From Photobacterium swingsii (GTDB taxonomy: Bacteria > Pseudomonadota > Gammaproteobacteria > Enterobacterales > Vibrionaceae): a stretch of DNA of 64,000 nucleotides. The DNA is taken from the NCBI RefSeq assembly GCF_024346715.1, contig NZ_AP024852.1, forward strand, positions 3,534,001 to 3,598,000, given 5' to 3'. The translations under genes and the position numbers were made by a program. This document shows positions 8,422-17,441 of the stretch, one piece after another. Under the pieces are notes generated by a model. The model did no database searches. It saw nothing but the letters and a program-made list of their open reading frames with translations, and was not told where the DNA came from. Each line of letters starts with the position of its first letter. Position 1 is the stretch's first letter.

Positions 8422-8855
8422 TGAGCGACAACAGTAGCATGGTGAAAACCTTGCTCAATGAACTCAATCAAGATGTAGCCCACTATCAAGAGTTAGTTGC
8501 TCAACTGAAGCAACAACATGTCTTGCTAGTGAATCGTGACAACCAAGCACTGATTGGTCACAACCAGCAGCTACAGTCTTTGATGGCACTATTAAATCAG
8601 CATGCGACCAACCGCCATACGATTCTTACACGACTCGGTGTGACGGCAAACAATGAAGGCATGCAGAAACTATTAAGTAAACTGCCTCAGCAAGTGCAGC
8701 AAAAAGGCATGATGCTATGGCAAAAGCTGTATGATCTCACGCTAACCTGCCAAGAGCTCAACAACACGAATGGTCGTTTGTTAGCCCAACAAAAGCAGCT
8801 CATAGATCGCTTACTCAAGCCTGAGCAACAATATTGCTATGGTCCTGGCGAGTAA
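8421..8855 (+). CDS. flgN: Flagellar export chaperone FlgN
   Basis: A 144-residue, almost wholly helical protein with the FlgN coiled-coil pattern (LLNELNQDVAHYQELVAQLK in the first 30 residues) and a Gln-rich C-terminal half. FlgN escorts FlgK and FlgL to the export apparatus. It is translationally coupled to flgM. Its stop codon lies within a hairpin at 8848-8869, only 25 bp from the convergent fliJ end. Confidence 0.87.
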   Translation: MSDNSSMVKTLLNELNQDVAHYQELVAQLKQQHVLLVNRDNQALIGHNQQLQSLMALLNQHATNRHTILTRLGVTANNEGMQKLLSKLPQQVQQKGMMLWQKLYDLTLTCQELNNTNGRLLAQQKQLIDRLLKPEQQYCYGPGE

Positions 8856-8869
8856 TTTTCGTTACTCGC
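8848..8869. other. Hairpin at the flgN/fliJ convergent junction
   Basis: Perfect 8-bp inverted repeat (GCGAGTAA, 6-nt loop, TTACTCGC) whose left arm contains the flgN stop codon. No U-run follows on either strand, so it may be a 3'-end stabiliser or a weak bidirectional end signal. Confidence 0.5.
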
Positions 8870-8880
8870 TAACCATTCCA

Positions 8881-9315
8881 TCAGGTGATGCGCTGACGGT
8901 AAAACTTATTCGCTGACAATTCATCAAGGATCTTTTGCTGCTGACGCTCTTGCTTGAGGGCTATTTGATTCTGGCGTTTTTCAATAATTTTCTCACCCAT
9001 TCGTACTTGGCAGTGCTGCTGCACCAAGCGTTCATTGGTGGTACGCAATTCAACCTCAGACATCGCTAATTCATGGCGCTGCAAATTCGTTAAATTATCC
9101 AGCTGATAACGAAAACGTCCAATCCCCTTTAACATCAAAGCCGATGCTTGCTGCCCCCCTTCAATACAATACTGCCCAGATAAACTTTCCAGCAATTCCA
9201 ATCGCTGTTGATGCGCTTGATGCTGACTATTGACCTGACCAAATTCTTGCTGAATAGCATCAAACTGGCGCTGTTGCTGTTCACGCCAATGTTGCAGCAT
9301 TTTCACTCGTCGCAT
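8881..9315 (-). CDS. fliJ: Flagellar export protein FliJ
   Basis: A 144-residue, highly charged, Gln-rich coiled-coil protein, last gene of the motY-lafK-fliEFGHIJ block and 10 bp after fliI. FliJ acts as the central stalk in the FliI ATPase ring and helps open the FlhA gate. Sequence similarity within this family is weak; the call rests on length, heptad pattern and position immediately after fliI. Confidence 0.85.
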   Translation of the reverse strand: MRRVKMLQHWREQQQRQFDAIQQEFGQVNSQHQAHQQRLELLESLSGQYCIEGGQQASALMLKGIGRFRYQLDNLTNLQRHELAMSEVELRTTNERLVQQHCQVRMGEKIIEKRQNQIALKQERQQQKILDELSANKFYRQRIT

Positions 9316-9325
9316 GATGATTCTC

Positions 9326-10657
9326 TTAGGTTAACTGCATCATGGCATGCTGCGTTTGATCTAGCGTCACACGCTCTTGCATACCTTGCTGAAGAAACTG
9401 GCAAATTGCTGGGTATTGCTGTACCGCAATATCAAGATTAGGATCTTGCCCCGGTTGGTAACCCCCCAGTGCAATCAAGTCTTGAATTTGGCGATAACGC
9501 GCGTAACGCTGCTTAATTTGTTGCGCTTGCTTCAACTGTTCAGCGCTTACCACTTGCGGCATAGCACGGCTGATCGACTGCTCGATATCAATGGCTGGAT
9601 AGTGACCTTGCTCGGCCAGTTCACGGTTCAGGACAATGTGACCATCCAAAATAGCGCGAGCTGCATCGGCAATCGGATCTTGTTGATCATCCCCTTCCGA
9701 CAAAACAGTGTAGAAGGCGGTGATGGAACCTCGCTCGGTTGCGCCATTACCTGCACGCTCTACCAACTGTGGTAACAAACTGAACACCGAAGGCGGATAA
9801 CCTTTGGTCGCGGGCGGCTCGCCAACGGCTAAGGCAATTTCACGTTGCGCTTGCGCATAACGTGTTAATGAATCCATCAACAGTAAAACATCATGGCCTT
9901 GGTCGCGGAAGAACTCGGCAATACGGTGACACAACACCGAAGCACGCAGACGCATCAAAGGTGGATCATCCGCTGGTGAAGCGATCACGACGGCATTTTT
10001 CATCCCTTCAGGGCCAAGGGAGTGTTCAATGAACTCGCGCACCTCACGGCCACGTTCACCAATTAGTCCCACCACGGTGATTTCTGCCGTGGTGTTACGT
10101 GTCATCATGCCTAACAACACACTTTTACCCACACCACTACCCGCAAATAAACCCATTCGCTGGCCTTTACCCACGCTCAACATACCGTTAATTGCGCGGA
10201 CACCAACATCTAGCTGGGTTGAAATCGGAAGGCGCTGCAAAGGGTTAATCGTCTCACCTTGCAGGTTTATGCGCTGCTCACCATGGATAGCGCCTTTGCC
10301 GTCCAAAGGCTCACCCAAGCCGTTGAGCACTCGGCCCAACATGCTGTAACCCACATCAATTTTACTGTCACCATGCAAAGGCAACACACGGCTACCTGGC
10401 CGTAATCCCGTGGTATGACGGATAGGCATTAAGACGGATGCTTGACGATCAAAACCGACCACTTCGGCTTCCACCAAAGTGCCATGGTCGGTTTCAATCA
10501 TGCAGCGCTGACCCGTACAGAGTCGACAACCTACGGCTTCCAAGGTCAAGCCAGCCATACGAGTCAAACGGCCCCAAGTACGAGCAACTGGGACTTCAGG
10601 TACCTGCTCTACCGCAGAGCTTAGTCGGGCGTTGAGCTCTTGGAATAAATCACGCAT
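9326..10657 (-). CDS. fliI: Flagellar export ATPase FliI
   Basis: A 443-residue F1-beta-like ATPase that energises protein loading at the export gate. Walker A is GSGVGKS at about residues 173-179; Walker B is VLLLMDSLTRYAQAQREIAL. The family signature GEPPATKGYPPSVFSLLPQL follows. It overlaps fliH by 8 bp. Confidence 0.97.
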   Translation of the reverse strand: MRDLFQELNARLSSAVEQVPEVPVARTWGRLTRMAGLTLEAVGCRLCTGQRCMIETDHGTLVEAEVVGFDRQASVLMPIRHTTGLRPGSRVLPLHGDSKIDVGYSMLGRVLNGLGEPLDGKGAIHGEQRINLQGETINPLQRLPISTQLDVGVRAINGMLSVGKGQRMGLFAGSGVGKSVLLGMMTRNTTAEITVVGLIGERGREVREFIEHSLGPEGMKNAVVIASPADDPPLMRLRASVLCHRIAEFFRDQGHDVLLLMDSLTRYAQAQREIALAVGEPPATKGYPPSVFSLLPQLVERAGNGATERGSITAFYTVLSEGDDQQDPIADAARAILDGHIVLNRELAEQGHYPAIDIEQSISRAMPQVVSAEQLKQAQQIKQRYARYRQIQDLIALGGYQPGQDPNLDIAVQQYPAICQFLQQGMQERVTLDQTQHAMMQLT

Positions 10658-11357
10658 CGCTGAGTAAACTATCTCGAATCGAATCCATGCAGGTTTCTAA
10701 TCGCTCTTCACTATCGGCAAAGGCTTCAGATTCACTGCTGGTTACACGACAGCTACCAATCGCTAAACTGTCGTCAGGCTGTAAGGTCCATGTTGCCACT
10801 TGCTCTGGCACCAATTCCACTAAACGCTGGCAATCTTGCGGATTCAAGTAAATCACTAAATCCGGTTTTTGCTCTGGCATTTGTGCGAGCGTTTCTTCAA
10901 TCAAATGCACCATTTGGCCCGGTTTGAGAGTTAACTCGGCACGGATCACTTGGCGTGCGACTTTCTGTACTAGGTCGCAAATCATTTCACTTTGTTGGCG
11001 AACATGTTGCTGGAACACTTGCTGGATCTGCTGCATCAGGTGATCAACAGAAGCCGCGGTACTGCCCATTTGCTGTTGGACTTGAGCGACACCTTCTCGT
11101 ACCCCCTGCTGACGACCTTGTTCAAGCCCTTGCTCATGACCCGCTTGTAACCCTTGGGCTACGCCTTCTTGGTATCCCTGCTCATGGCCTTTCTGTTGAC
11201 CATCTTGAAAGCCATTATGAAATTCATCTTGGTATGAACCTGTGGTTTCATCACCAAATAAATCATCTTCTTCAGGCTGCATCAACGGCGGAAAGTGATA
11301 AGGGCGATACTGACCAAGCTGAGGATGCAATACATTACTCGGCTGATTCTTTTTCAT
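10650..11357 (-). CDS. fliH: Flagellar assembly protein FliH
   Basis: A 235-residue regulator and peripheral stalk of FliI. Residues about 48-90 form an array of glycines spaced every four residues within Gln/Glu-rich sequence (for example EQGYQEGVAQGLQAGHEQGL), the GxxxG repeat helix known in FliH. The C-terminal half (from about residue 110) resembles the FliH/V-ATPase E-like domain (VARQVIRAELTLKPGQM). The gene is between fliG and fliI. Confidence 0.92.
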   Translation of the reverse strand: MKKNQPSNVLHPQLGQYRPYHFPPLMQPEEDDLFGDETTGSYQDEFHNGFQDGQQKGHEQGYQEGVAQGLQAGHEQGLEQGRQQGVREGVAQVQQQMGSTAASVDHLMQQIQQVFQQHVRQQSEMICDLVQKVARQVIRAELTLKPGQMVHLIEETLAQMPEQKPDLVIYLNPQDCQRLVELVPEQVATWTLQPDDSLAIGSCRVTSSESEAFADSEERLETCMDSIRDSLLSDA

Positions 11358-11365
11358 TATTGCTC

Positions 11366-12373
11366 CTATTCCACCACGGGCTCACTAAAGAGCTGCAATT
11401 CAATCTCGCCTGCATCTGCCAACTGGCGTAGCGTCGAAACTAATTGATTACGAGCCTCTTCAACCGCACTTACACGCACTCGACCTTTACCTTCCATCGC
11501 TTCGCGTAGATACTGCGCGGCACGTTTTGGCATAGTGGCGAATACTTTATCCAGCAATTCTTCGTCAGCACCCTTAAGCGCAGTTGCCAGTAAGTCTTGA
11601 TCGACCTCTTCCACCAAGCGCTCCAAGGTGTCTTCGGTTTGGCGCACCAAAATGCTGAAGTTGTACATTTGCGATTCAAGTTGTGCGACTAACTCTGGGT
11701 CAATCTCTTTTAACCCTGTCATCACTCTCTGGCTCTGATCACCCTGCAAGCGATTAATGATGTCACCCGCTTTTTGAGTACCATCAATCAAGGTGCTATT
11801 TTGCTGACCAACTTGCGCCAAGAACTTCTCCAGTAGCACGTGCACTTCTTGCATCATGTCTGGGTGGATTTCTTTTAGGTTTGCTAAGCGATACAACAAT
11901 TCATCGAGGTTGTCTTGTGGCAGTTTCGCCAACAACCCTGTCGCCACATCAGGTTCAAGATAAGCCAAGAATACTGCCTGCATCTGCGGGTGCTCACCCG
12001 AGATAAGTTCAGCTAACTTGGCTGGCTCAAGCCACTGCAAACGCTGTAAGTTATGCTTGAGTGAATCACCGTAAATTGCATCAAGTAGCGGCTGTGACAA
12101 TGATTGCCCCAGCGCTTTATTGAGCGTGCGCTCTAAGTAACTACGTGATGCCCCTGAGATCCCAGACTCACGTTTAAAGTCTTGGAAGAAGCGCTGAAAC
12201 ACGCCTTCCGCTTGATCTTTTTTTACGGCTGGAATACTGGCCATGGCAATCGATAATTGGCGCACTTGCTCACGATCGAGTTGCTGCAACACGTTAGCGG
12301 CAGCTTCCTCCCCCATGCTTAGCAATAAAATTGCGGCCTGTTCGATGCCTTGGTTGTTATCATTTGTCTGCAT
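11366..12373 (-). CDS. fliG: Flagellar motor switch protein FliG
   Basis: A 335-residue rotor protein contacting the MS ring and the stator. The N-terminal FliF-binding domain begins EQAAILLLSMGEEAAANVLQ; the middle domain contains the EHPQ motif (ISGEHPQMQAVFLAYLEP). The C-terminal torque domain has the charged ridge ELLDKVFATMPKRAAQYLRE and EEARNQLVSTLRQLADAGEI. It overlaps fliF by 14 bp. Confidence 0.96.
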   Translation of the reverse strand: MQTNDNNQGIEQAAILLLSMGEEAAANVLQQLDREQVRQLSIAMASIPAVKKDQAEGVFQRFFQDFKRESGISGASRSYLERTLNKALGQSLSQPLLDAIYGDSLKHNLQRLQWLEPAKLAELISGEHPQMQAVFLAYLEPDVATGLLAKLPQDNLDELLYRLANLKEIHPDMMQEVHVLLEKFLAQVGQQNSTLIDGTQKAGDIINRLQGDQSQRVMTGLKEIDPELVAQLESQMYNFSILVRQTEDTLERLVEEVDQDLLATALKGADEELLDKVFATMPKRAAQYLREAMEGKGRVRVSAVEEARNQLVSTLRQLADAGEIELQLFSEPVVE

Positions 12374-14045
12374 CTTTCGGGGTTATCCATTGTTTAACAA
12401 CATGCGCAACACGTTCAGGTTCTTTTTCCGATAACGCTTGCAAGTAAGAGGTTTGAATTTCAAGTCCCGTTTCAGGACTTGGCAGCTCTGGCATGCTCTC
12501 TTCAGGCACCACAGCTGAACTTAATGCCGTTTCAGCCACCGCGGCTTTTGATGGCGCTTCGAGCTCACTATCCGCTGGTGTAATAGCATTACTGGTGTTC
12601 AGTGTCGCCACTTCACTTCCGCTTGGCGCTTTGCTCTCTGGTAACACACTATCTAGCACTGGATCTTTGCTGCGTTGACGCTCACCCGCCAATTGACGGA
12701 TCGCAGGACGTACCACAACCAGTAAAATCACCAAGGCAACAATCGCGGAAAGAATGTAGCGTAAGTAATCTAGCCATACATTTTGCATCCACCACACAGG
12801 CTCTTCGGCTAACAGCTGTGCCTCTGCTTTATTGAATGGGTAGACATGTAAGCTAAAGCTATCGCCGCGTGCTGCTTCAATACCCATCGCATCTGTCAAC
12901 ATCTGACGAATGCTGTCAATCTTCGCTGACGGGAAAGCTTCTGGATCACCGTTGAGCAAGACAGACACACTTAAACGCTCAATCTGACCTTGTTGGTAGT
13001 AAGTGTGCTTCATGGTGCGATCCATCACGTAATCACGTGAATTTTCACCACGCTCATTACCTGCATTCGGATCGGTCTCTTCATCCCCCTCTTCTGGAGG
13101 ACGATTACTCAAGGCACCGGGAACACCTTGCGCGGCTTTGCCTACACGACGATCGTAAGATGAGAACTCTGAACGCACAGTACCTTCAGGCGCGTACAAT
13201 TCTTCTGTCGCCTCAGTGCGATCAAAATTCACTGCCGCGGCAACTTCTACTTGGAAGTTATCGCTACCGACCATAGGGCGAAGCATGCGAGAGGCTCGGT
13301 TAATGTACGTCGTTTCAAGCTTTTGCACATAATCAAGGTAGGCACTGCTGTTTTTACCATGGCGGCCTTCACCGACTAAGGCTGACAACAAGTTCCCTTG
13401 CTGATCGATCACATTCACCTGATCAGCTTCAAGCTCAGGCACACTACCAGCGACCAAATTAACGATGGCTGTTACCTGTTCAGCATCCAGTGTTTGCCCC
13501 GGTTGCAACGAGATAATCACCGAGGCTGAAGCTTGTTCTTTATCGCGACGAACAAACAAGGTTTGCTTTGGCATCGCTAAGTGAACACGAACATTACGTA
13601 CCGCATCCAACGCCATAATGCTACGCGCGAGTTCGCCTTCAAGACCATGACGGTAACGCGCATTTTCAACAAATTGGCTGGTTCCTAAGCTTGAATCTTG
13701 GCTTAGAATTTCAAGTCCAGCAGGTAGCTGTGCTTCAACACCGGCAGCAGCCAGTGCTAAACGCGCCTTCCCCAAACTGTTACGATCAACCATCACGCTG
13801 CCCTTTTGCGGCTCAACGTAATAATCCAACCCTTTTTCTTCCAGTACCGCGATCACTTGGCTACGGTCAAACTGCTCTGCTTCACCATACAGCGGACGAT
13901 ACTGACTACTGCCCTGCCATAAGCCCAATACCACAGCGACAGTCACTAAGGCGGCAATAGCAGCCAATAAGCCTGCTAACCGCATGCCTGAAAATAAGCG
14001 GCCCATTCCTGTTGGACCTGCCATATTCACCAATTTTTGCTTCAT
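12360..14045 (-). CDS. fliF: Flagellar MS-ring protein FliF
   Basis: A 561-residue inner-membrane MS-ring protein (565 if the in-frame GTG at 14057 is used). It has one transmembrane helix near residues 20-45 (LLAAIAALVTVAVVLGLW), the YscJ/FliF domain (LARSIMALDAVRNVRVHLA, then PKQTLFVRRDKEQASASV), a second membrane helix near residue 430 (YILSAIVALVILLVVVRPAI), and a C-terminal FliG-binding tail ending in AHVVKQWITPKD. The loop before the second helix is acidic and variable, as usual. Confidence 0.95.
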   Translation of the reverse strand: MKQKLVNMAGPTGMGRLFSGMRLAGLLAAIAALVTVAVVLGLWQGSSQYRPLYGEAEQFDRSQVIAVLEEKGLDYYVEPQKGSVMVDRNSLGKARLALAAAGVEAQLPAGLEILSQDSSLGTSQFVENARYRHGLEGELARSIMALDAVRNVRVHLAMPKQTLFVRRDKEQASASVIISLQPGQTLDAEQVTAIVNLVAGSVPELEADQVNVIDQQGNLLSALVGEGRHGKNSSAYLDYVQKLETTYINRASRMLRPMVGSDNFQVEVAAAVNFDRTEATEELYAPEGTVRSEFSSYDRRVGKAAQGVPGALSNRPPEEGDEETDPNAGNERGENSRDYVMDRTMKHTYYQQGQIERLSVSVLLNGDPEAFPSAKIDSIRQMLTDAMGIEAARGDSFSLHVYPFNKAEAQLLAEEPVWWMQNVWLDYLRYILSAIVALVILLVVVRPAIRQLAGERQRSKDPVLDSVLPESKAPSGSEVATLNTSNAITPADSELEAPSKAAVAETALSSAVVPEESMPELPSPETGLEIQTSYLQALSEKEPERVAHVVKQWITPKDADK

Positions 14046-14070
14046 TACTTCAGTCACTTAAGCATTCTCA

Positions 14071-14415
14071 CTACACTGGCATTTTCATAACATCGTCGTA
14101 CGCAGTCAGGAGCTTATTACGCACCTGCACCATAGCAGAGAAGGCTAAACTCGCCTTTTGGCTGGCTACCATAGCCCCCACTAAATCATCACTTTTCCCC
14201 GTATCAACCGCCGTCATTTTTGCCGACGCATCACGGCCTTGTTGATCCACGCTATTAAGGGTTTCAGTGATCACCGAGGTAAAATCAACGGCTTGGGTTT
14301 GCGGTGTTGTGATCGGGTTTGGTGCAATTTGAATTGCATCAAACGATTGAATTTGTGCCTGAACTTCAGCAATTTGGCTTAAAGGCTGTTGCATGGCTAA
14401 CACGTTCTCTGACAT
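14071..14415 (-). CDS. fliE: Flagellar hook-basal body protein FliE
   Basis: A 114-residue protein linking the MS ring to the rod. The C-terminal half, with DVMKMPV at the end and SDDLVGAMVASQKASLAFSA, is the conserved FliE helix. It is 20 bp after lafK and 25 bp before the fliF start, in the usual fliEFGHIJ order. Confidence 0.93.
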   Translation of the reverse strand: MSENVLAMQQPLSQIAEVQAQIQSFDAIQIAPNPITTPQTQAVDFTSVITETLNSVDQQGRDASAKMTAVDTGKSDDLVGAMVASQKASLAFSAMVQVRNKLLTAYDDVMKMPV

Positions 14416-14435
14416 AACAAGGTCTCTAAAAATGC

Positions 14436-15935
14436 TTAAGAAAAGTTATAGTTATTCGCTGAAAAATCAGCACTTTGGTTCGTAAGGATTTGTTCTACAT
14501 CCATACCCTGTTCACGCATCGTTTGCAGCTTGTACCGCAAAGCGCGCGTTGATACGCCAAGCTCTTCAGCTGTTTTACTACGATGCCCATTAAAGCGACG
14601 CAAAGTCTCAATGATGGTATTAAATTCTGCTAGCTTACGGCTTTTGTGTAAGCTAGGTCGCTTGTTGCTGGCTTTCTCCGAATCCACAGTCACGTTCAAT
14701 GGCTCATGTTCCACCGGCATGGTTGTCGTTGTGGTATTTGCCATCGAGGTTGCATCCATCGCAAGTAATTCTTCTGGCATACTCACTTCAGACTCAGTGA
14801 CCAAGGGTTGGCCAGGCAACATCAAGTCTTGCGCACGGATCAAACAACCGTGGCTCATTACTAATGCGCGTTGGATTATGTTCTCTAATTCACGGACATT
14901 CCCCGGCCATGAATAGGCTTTAAGCGCACGCTTTGCTGAATCAGTGAAGTGCGTTGCAGCCTGCCCTAATGCCATATGGCGCTTAAGCAAGTGCTTAGCA
15001 AGCGGGATAATATCTTCAGTACGGTCACGCAGCGACGCGCAACACAATGGGAAAACGTTAAGACGGTAATAGAGGTCAGCACGGAAGCGACCTTCCGCCA
15101 CTGCTTTTTCAAGATTCTGATTGGTTGCAGCTAACACGCGAATATCAAGGTTGATCTTCTGGTGGCTACCTAAGCGCTCAACTTCTTTCTCTTGCAGCAC
15201 TCGCAGTAGCTTAGTTTGTAACGCCAATGGCAGCTCTGCGATTTCATCAAGTAGCAGCGTACCGCCATTGGCAATCTCAAGCTTACCCGGTTGTGCGGAT
15301 GAGGCGCCGGTGAAAGCACCTTTGGCATGGCCAAATAGAATCGACTCAATCATGGTTTCAGGAATGGCCGCGCAGTTAATCGCAACAAACGGGGACTGTG
15401 CACGAGGCGAGGCATTATGGATAAAACGCGCCAAGATCTCTTTACCCGTACCACTCTCACCATTGATCAGAACAGAGGCATCAGTTTGTGCGACACGCTG
15501 CGCAAGCTGTAGCAGTTGCTTGCTTTGCGGCGCTTCCGCCACCACAGAGTCACATGACTGGTTGGTTTGCATAATACGCTGCACCAATTGGCCTAAGTGC
15601 GTATGACCAAATGGGATCAGCAGATAATCAGTCGCCCCCACTTGTAATGCTTGGCTAACCTGAGTGGCATGAGGTAATTCTGAGAGCACTGCAATAGGAC
15701 CGTCGTAACCTTGGCGACGCACCAAGGCAATAATGTCTGCGGCTTCGCTACCATCATCGAGGCAAGCGGGTACTAATAACAGATCCCATGCTTGTTGATC
15801 TAAGGTGGTTAAGCAGCCCATCACATTGGTCACGCGGCTGAGTTGGTAACCTTCAGCTTCACCATTCGCTAATACGTTATCAAGCACCGTATGCTGGGGA
15901 TGAAACATCAGCACTTGCCAAATTTTCTTTGTCAT
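14436..15935 (-). CDS. lafK: Sigma-54-dependent lateral flagellar activator LafK-like
   Basis: A 499-residue enhancer-binding protein. Residues about 1-120 are a receiver-like domain, but the usual phospho-acceptor Asp after the third strand is replaced (segment DLLLVPACLDD). The AAA+ domain has Walker A GESGTGKE (159-166), the sigma-54 contact loop GAFTGA (206-211) and Walker B GGTLLLDE (224-231). A C-terminal Fis-type helix-turn-helix has KTAEELGVSTRALRYKLQTM. Its ATG overlaps the motY stop (ATGA). Position inside the locus and the sigma-54 site before flgB point to LafK, the lateral flagellar master activator, rather than polar FlrA/FlrC. Confidence 0.9.
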   Translation of the reverse strand: MTKKIWQVLMFHPQHTVLDNVLANGEAEGYQLSRVTNVMGCLTTLDQQAWDLLLVPACLDDGSEAADIIALVRRQGYDGPIAVLSELPHATQVSQALQVGATDYLLIPFGHTHLGQLVQRIMQTNQSCDSVVAEAPQSKQLLQLAQRVAQTDASVLINGESGTGKEILARFIHNASPRAQSPFVAINCAAIPETMIESILFGHAKGAFTGASSAQPGKLEIANGGTLLLDEIAELPLALQTKLLRVLQEKEVERLGSHQKINLDIRVLAATNQNLEKAVAEGRFRADLYYRLNVFPLCCASLRDRTEDIIPLAKHLLKRHMALGQAATHFTDSAKRALKAYSWPGNVRELENIIQRALVMSHGCLIRAQDLMLPGQPLVTESEVSMPEELLAMDATSMANTTTTTMPVEHEPLNVTVDSEKASNKRPSLHKSRKLAEFNTIIETLRRFNGHRSKTAEELGVSTRALRYKLQTMREQGMDVEQILTNQSADFSANNYNFS

Positions 15936-16804
15936 GAACCTGCTCCTGATTTTCTAACCAGCCGAACCGTAGCGCGACGATTTAATTGCAATGCCTGCTT
16001 ATCCATTTCTGTGCTAACTAAGTAGCGATCACCATGAGAACGGATTTGTAATAATTTACGAGGAACCCCCAACTCAATCAGCATGGCTGCAACCTCTTCA
16101 GCTCGCTGGCGAGAGACACGCATCTTGCTACTAAATTGGCCGAGCTGATCGGAATAACCATCGACGAGCACTTTTTGAACCTGTGCATCAACGCGAATAT
16201 ATTCTGCAATCCCTTTCAACTTATTTATATCTTGCTTATTTAGACGCGAAGAAGCGGCATCAAAGTAAAATTCTGAATCTCTAATTTGTTGATAGTTATA
16301 TGCTATTAATTGATTTTTACATTGCTGAAACTCAGCCATTGGCTCGCTAAGGTTTATATTTTGGATAACCACAGCGCTGTTTTTTTGACGCTCATCCGTC
16401 AAAGTTACTTTTATCCAACGGCCATAAATTAACTCATTAATAACATTTTCAGCATTATTTATTATTAATTCATCAGCAGACTGAGAACGTTGTACTGGCG
16501 TTTTTGAATATAAACTTACATCTGGAGTTGATGTCCAAAATGGTGATACTGATTCCACATCAACAATATTATTAAATGGCTTAATTTTAGTGGATTTTAT
16601 CATTAACCGGGTTTTCTCCCCAGCTTCAGAAATAAGTTTCACTGAACCAAAATCTCGGATTTCATGAGAAAGAACACAAGAAGTTTTGCTTCCATAAAAC
16701 CCCCAACTACTGTCATCTAATGCTGCCATCCACTTATTTTCTCGCGCATTAACTGCACAAGAAGCAACCACCATTACAGCAACAATGATTCCACGACAAA
16801 CCAT
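15932..16804 (-). CDS. motY: MotY-like sodium-motor ring protein with OmpA-like domain
   Basis: A 290-residue secreted protein. A signal peptide covers about residues 1-20 (IIVAVMVVASCAVNA). A MotY N-terminal domain follows, and from about residue 170 a C-terminal OmpA-like peptidoglycan-binding domain with LVDGYSDQLGQFSSKMRVSR and NRRATVRLV. MotY anchors stators around the basal body in Vibrio; in V. parahaemolyticus a motY homologue precedes lafK in the lateral cluster. Its N-terminal half is clearly more AT-rich than its neighbours. First gene of the minus-strand motY-lafK-fliEFGHIJ block. Confidence 0.88.
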   Translation of the reverse strand: MVCRGIIVAVMVVASCAVNARENKWMAALDDSSWGFYGSKTSCVLSHEIRDFGSVKLISEAGEKTRLMIKSTKIKPFNNIVDVESVSPFWTSTPDVSLYSKTPVQRSQSADELIINNAENVINELIYGRWIKVTLTDERQKNSAVVIQNINLSEPMAEFQQCKNQLIAYNYQQIRDSEFYFDAASSRLNKQDINKLKGIAEYIRVDAQVQKVLVDGYSDQLGQFSSKMRVSRQRAEEVAAMLIELGVPRKLLQIRSHGDRYLVSTEMDKQALQLNRRATVRLVRKSGAGS

Positions 16805-17441
16805 TATAAAGAACTCCAGAACAACCCTTAAACACCACCAAAGTTATTTGAAAGCATAAGAAACAGTAAAGCGACCGACTTTAAGGCGAACTTAAATTTT
16901 ATTTCCCAAAAACCAAGAAAATAAAATAACTTTAAACTTTCAACCACTTATCAACAACAAATAGAAATAAAGACGACAATAGCCAGTGCGGCTACATATC
17001 ATCTCAAATAACATGGGAATTTATTATTTCGTTTTAATTATACGCGCTAATAAGAATGCATTAGCCCTGGCATGTCAACTGTCAATAAAATGAACATTTA
17101 AAGTCAATAAAATGGTCAATTAATAATCCACCCATAAACACCAACTAAACAGTACGGTTGACCGTATATTATTCGAATACTAAAAGTGTATTGGTTTGAC
17201 AAGATAACCATTATAAAGGTAGTCTCTCTCGCCAAAATGACTCAGTAATAAAAACAACTAAAATACCGATGTTAACCAATGGAAATTCACTTTTCCCGCT
17301 TTAATTATTTAAAACAAGCCGTTAACTTTTATTACTTATTTATTATCGTTTAATATAATTTATCAAGAATATCAGAGATTTTTTTCAACTTGATAGCCAC
17401 CACTATCCATCGACTGTCAGTCTTATTATTTGCAAGTGATT
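16805..17441. promoter_or_regulatory. AT-rich divergent control region between motY and fliM
   Basis: A 637-bp gene-free, AT-rich interval from which the motY-lafK-fli and fliMNPQR-flhBA blocks diverge. It contains two exact copies of GTCAATAAAATG at 17081-17092 and 17103-17114 (22 bp apart), further GTCAA copies at 17074 and 17115, and the palindrome TACGGT-TG-ACCGTA at 17153-17166. A sigma-70-like promoter may overlap the palindrome (TTGACC, 17 bp, TAAAAG). No convincing sigma-54 site was found here. Confidence 0.6.

Noticed and set aside
11150..11250. Repetitive DNA resembling a tandem repeat array
   Set aside because: It encodes the Gly-every-four-residues helix of FliH; the repetition is at protein level.
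17068..17086. Possible sigma-54 site TGGCATG with CTGTC on the plus strand before fliM
   Set aside because: The -24 element is good and spacing is right, but the -12 GC is replaced by GT and the start would be about 350 nt upstream of fliM.
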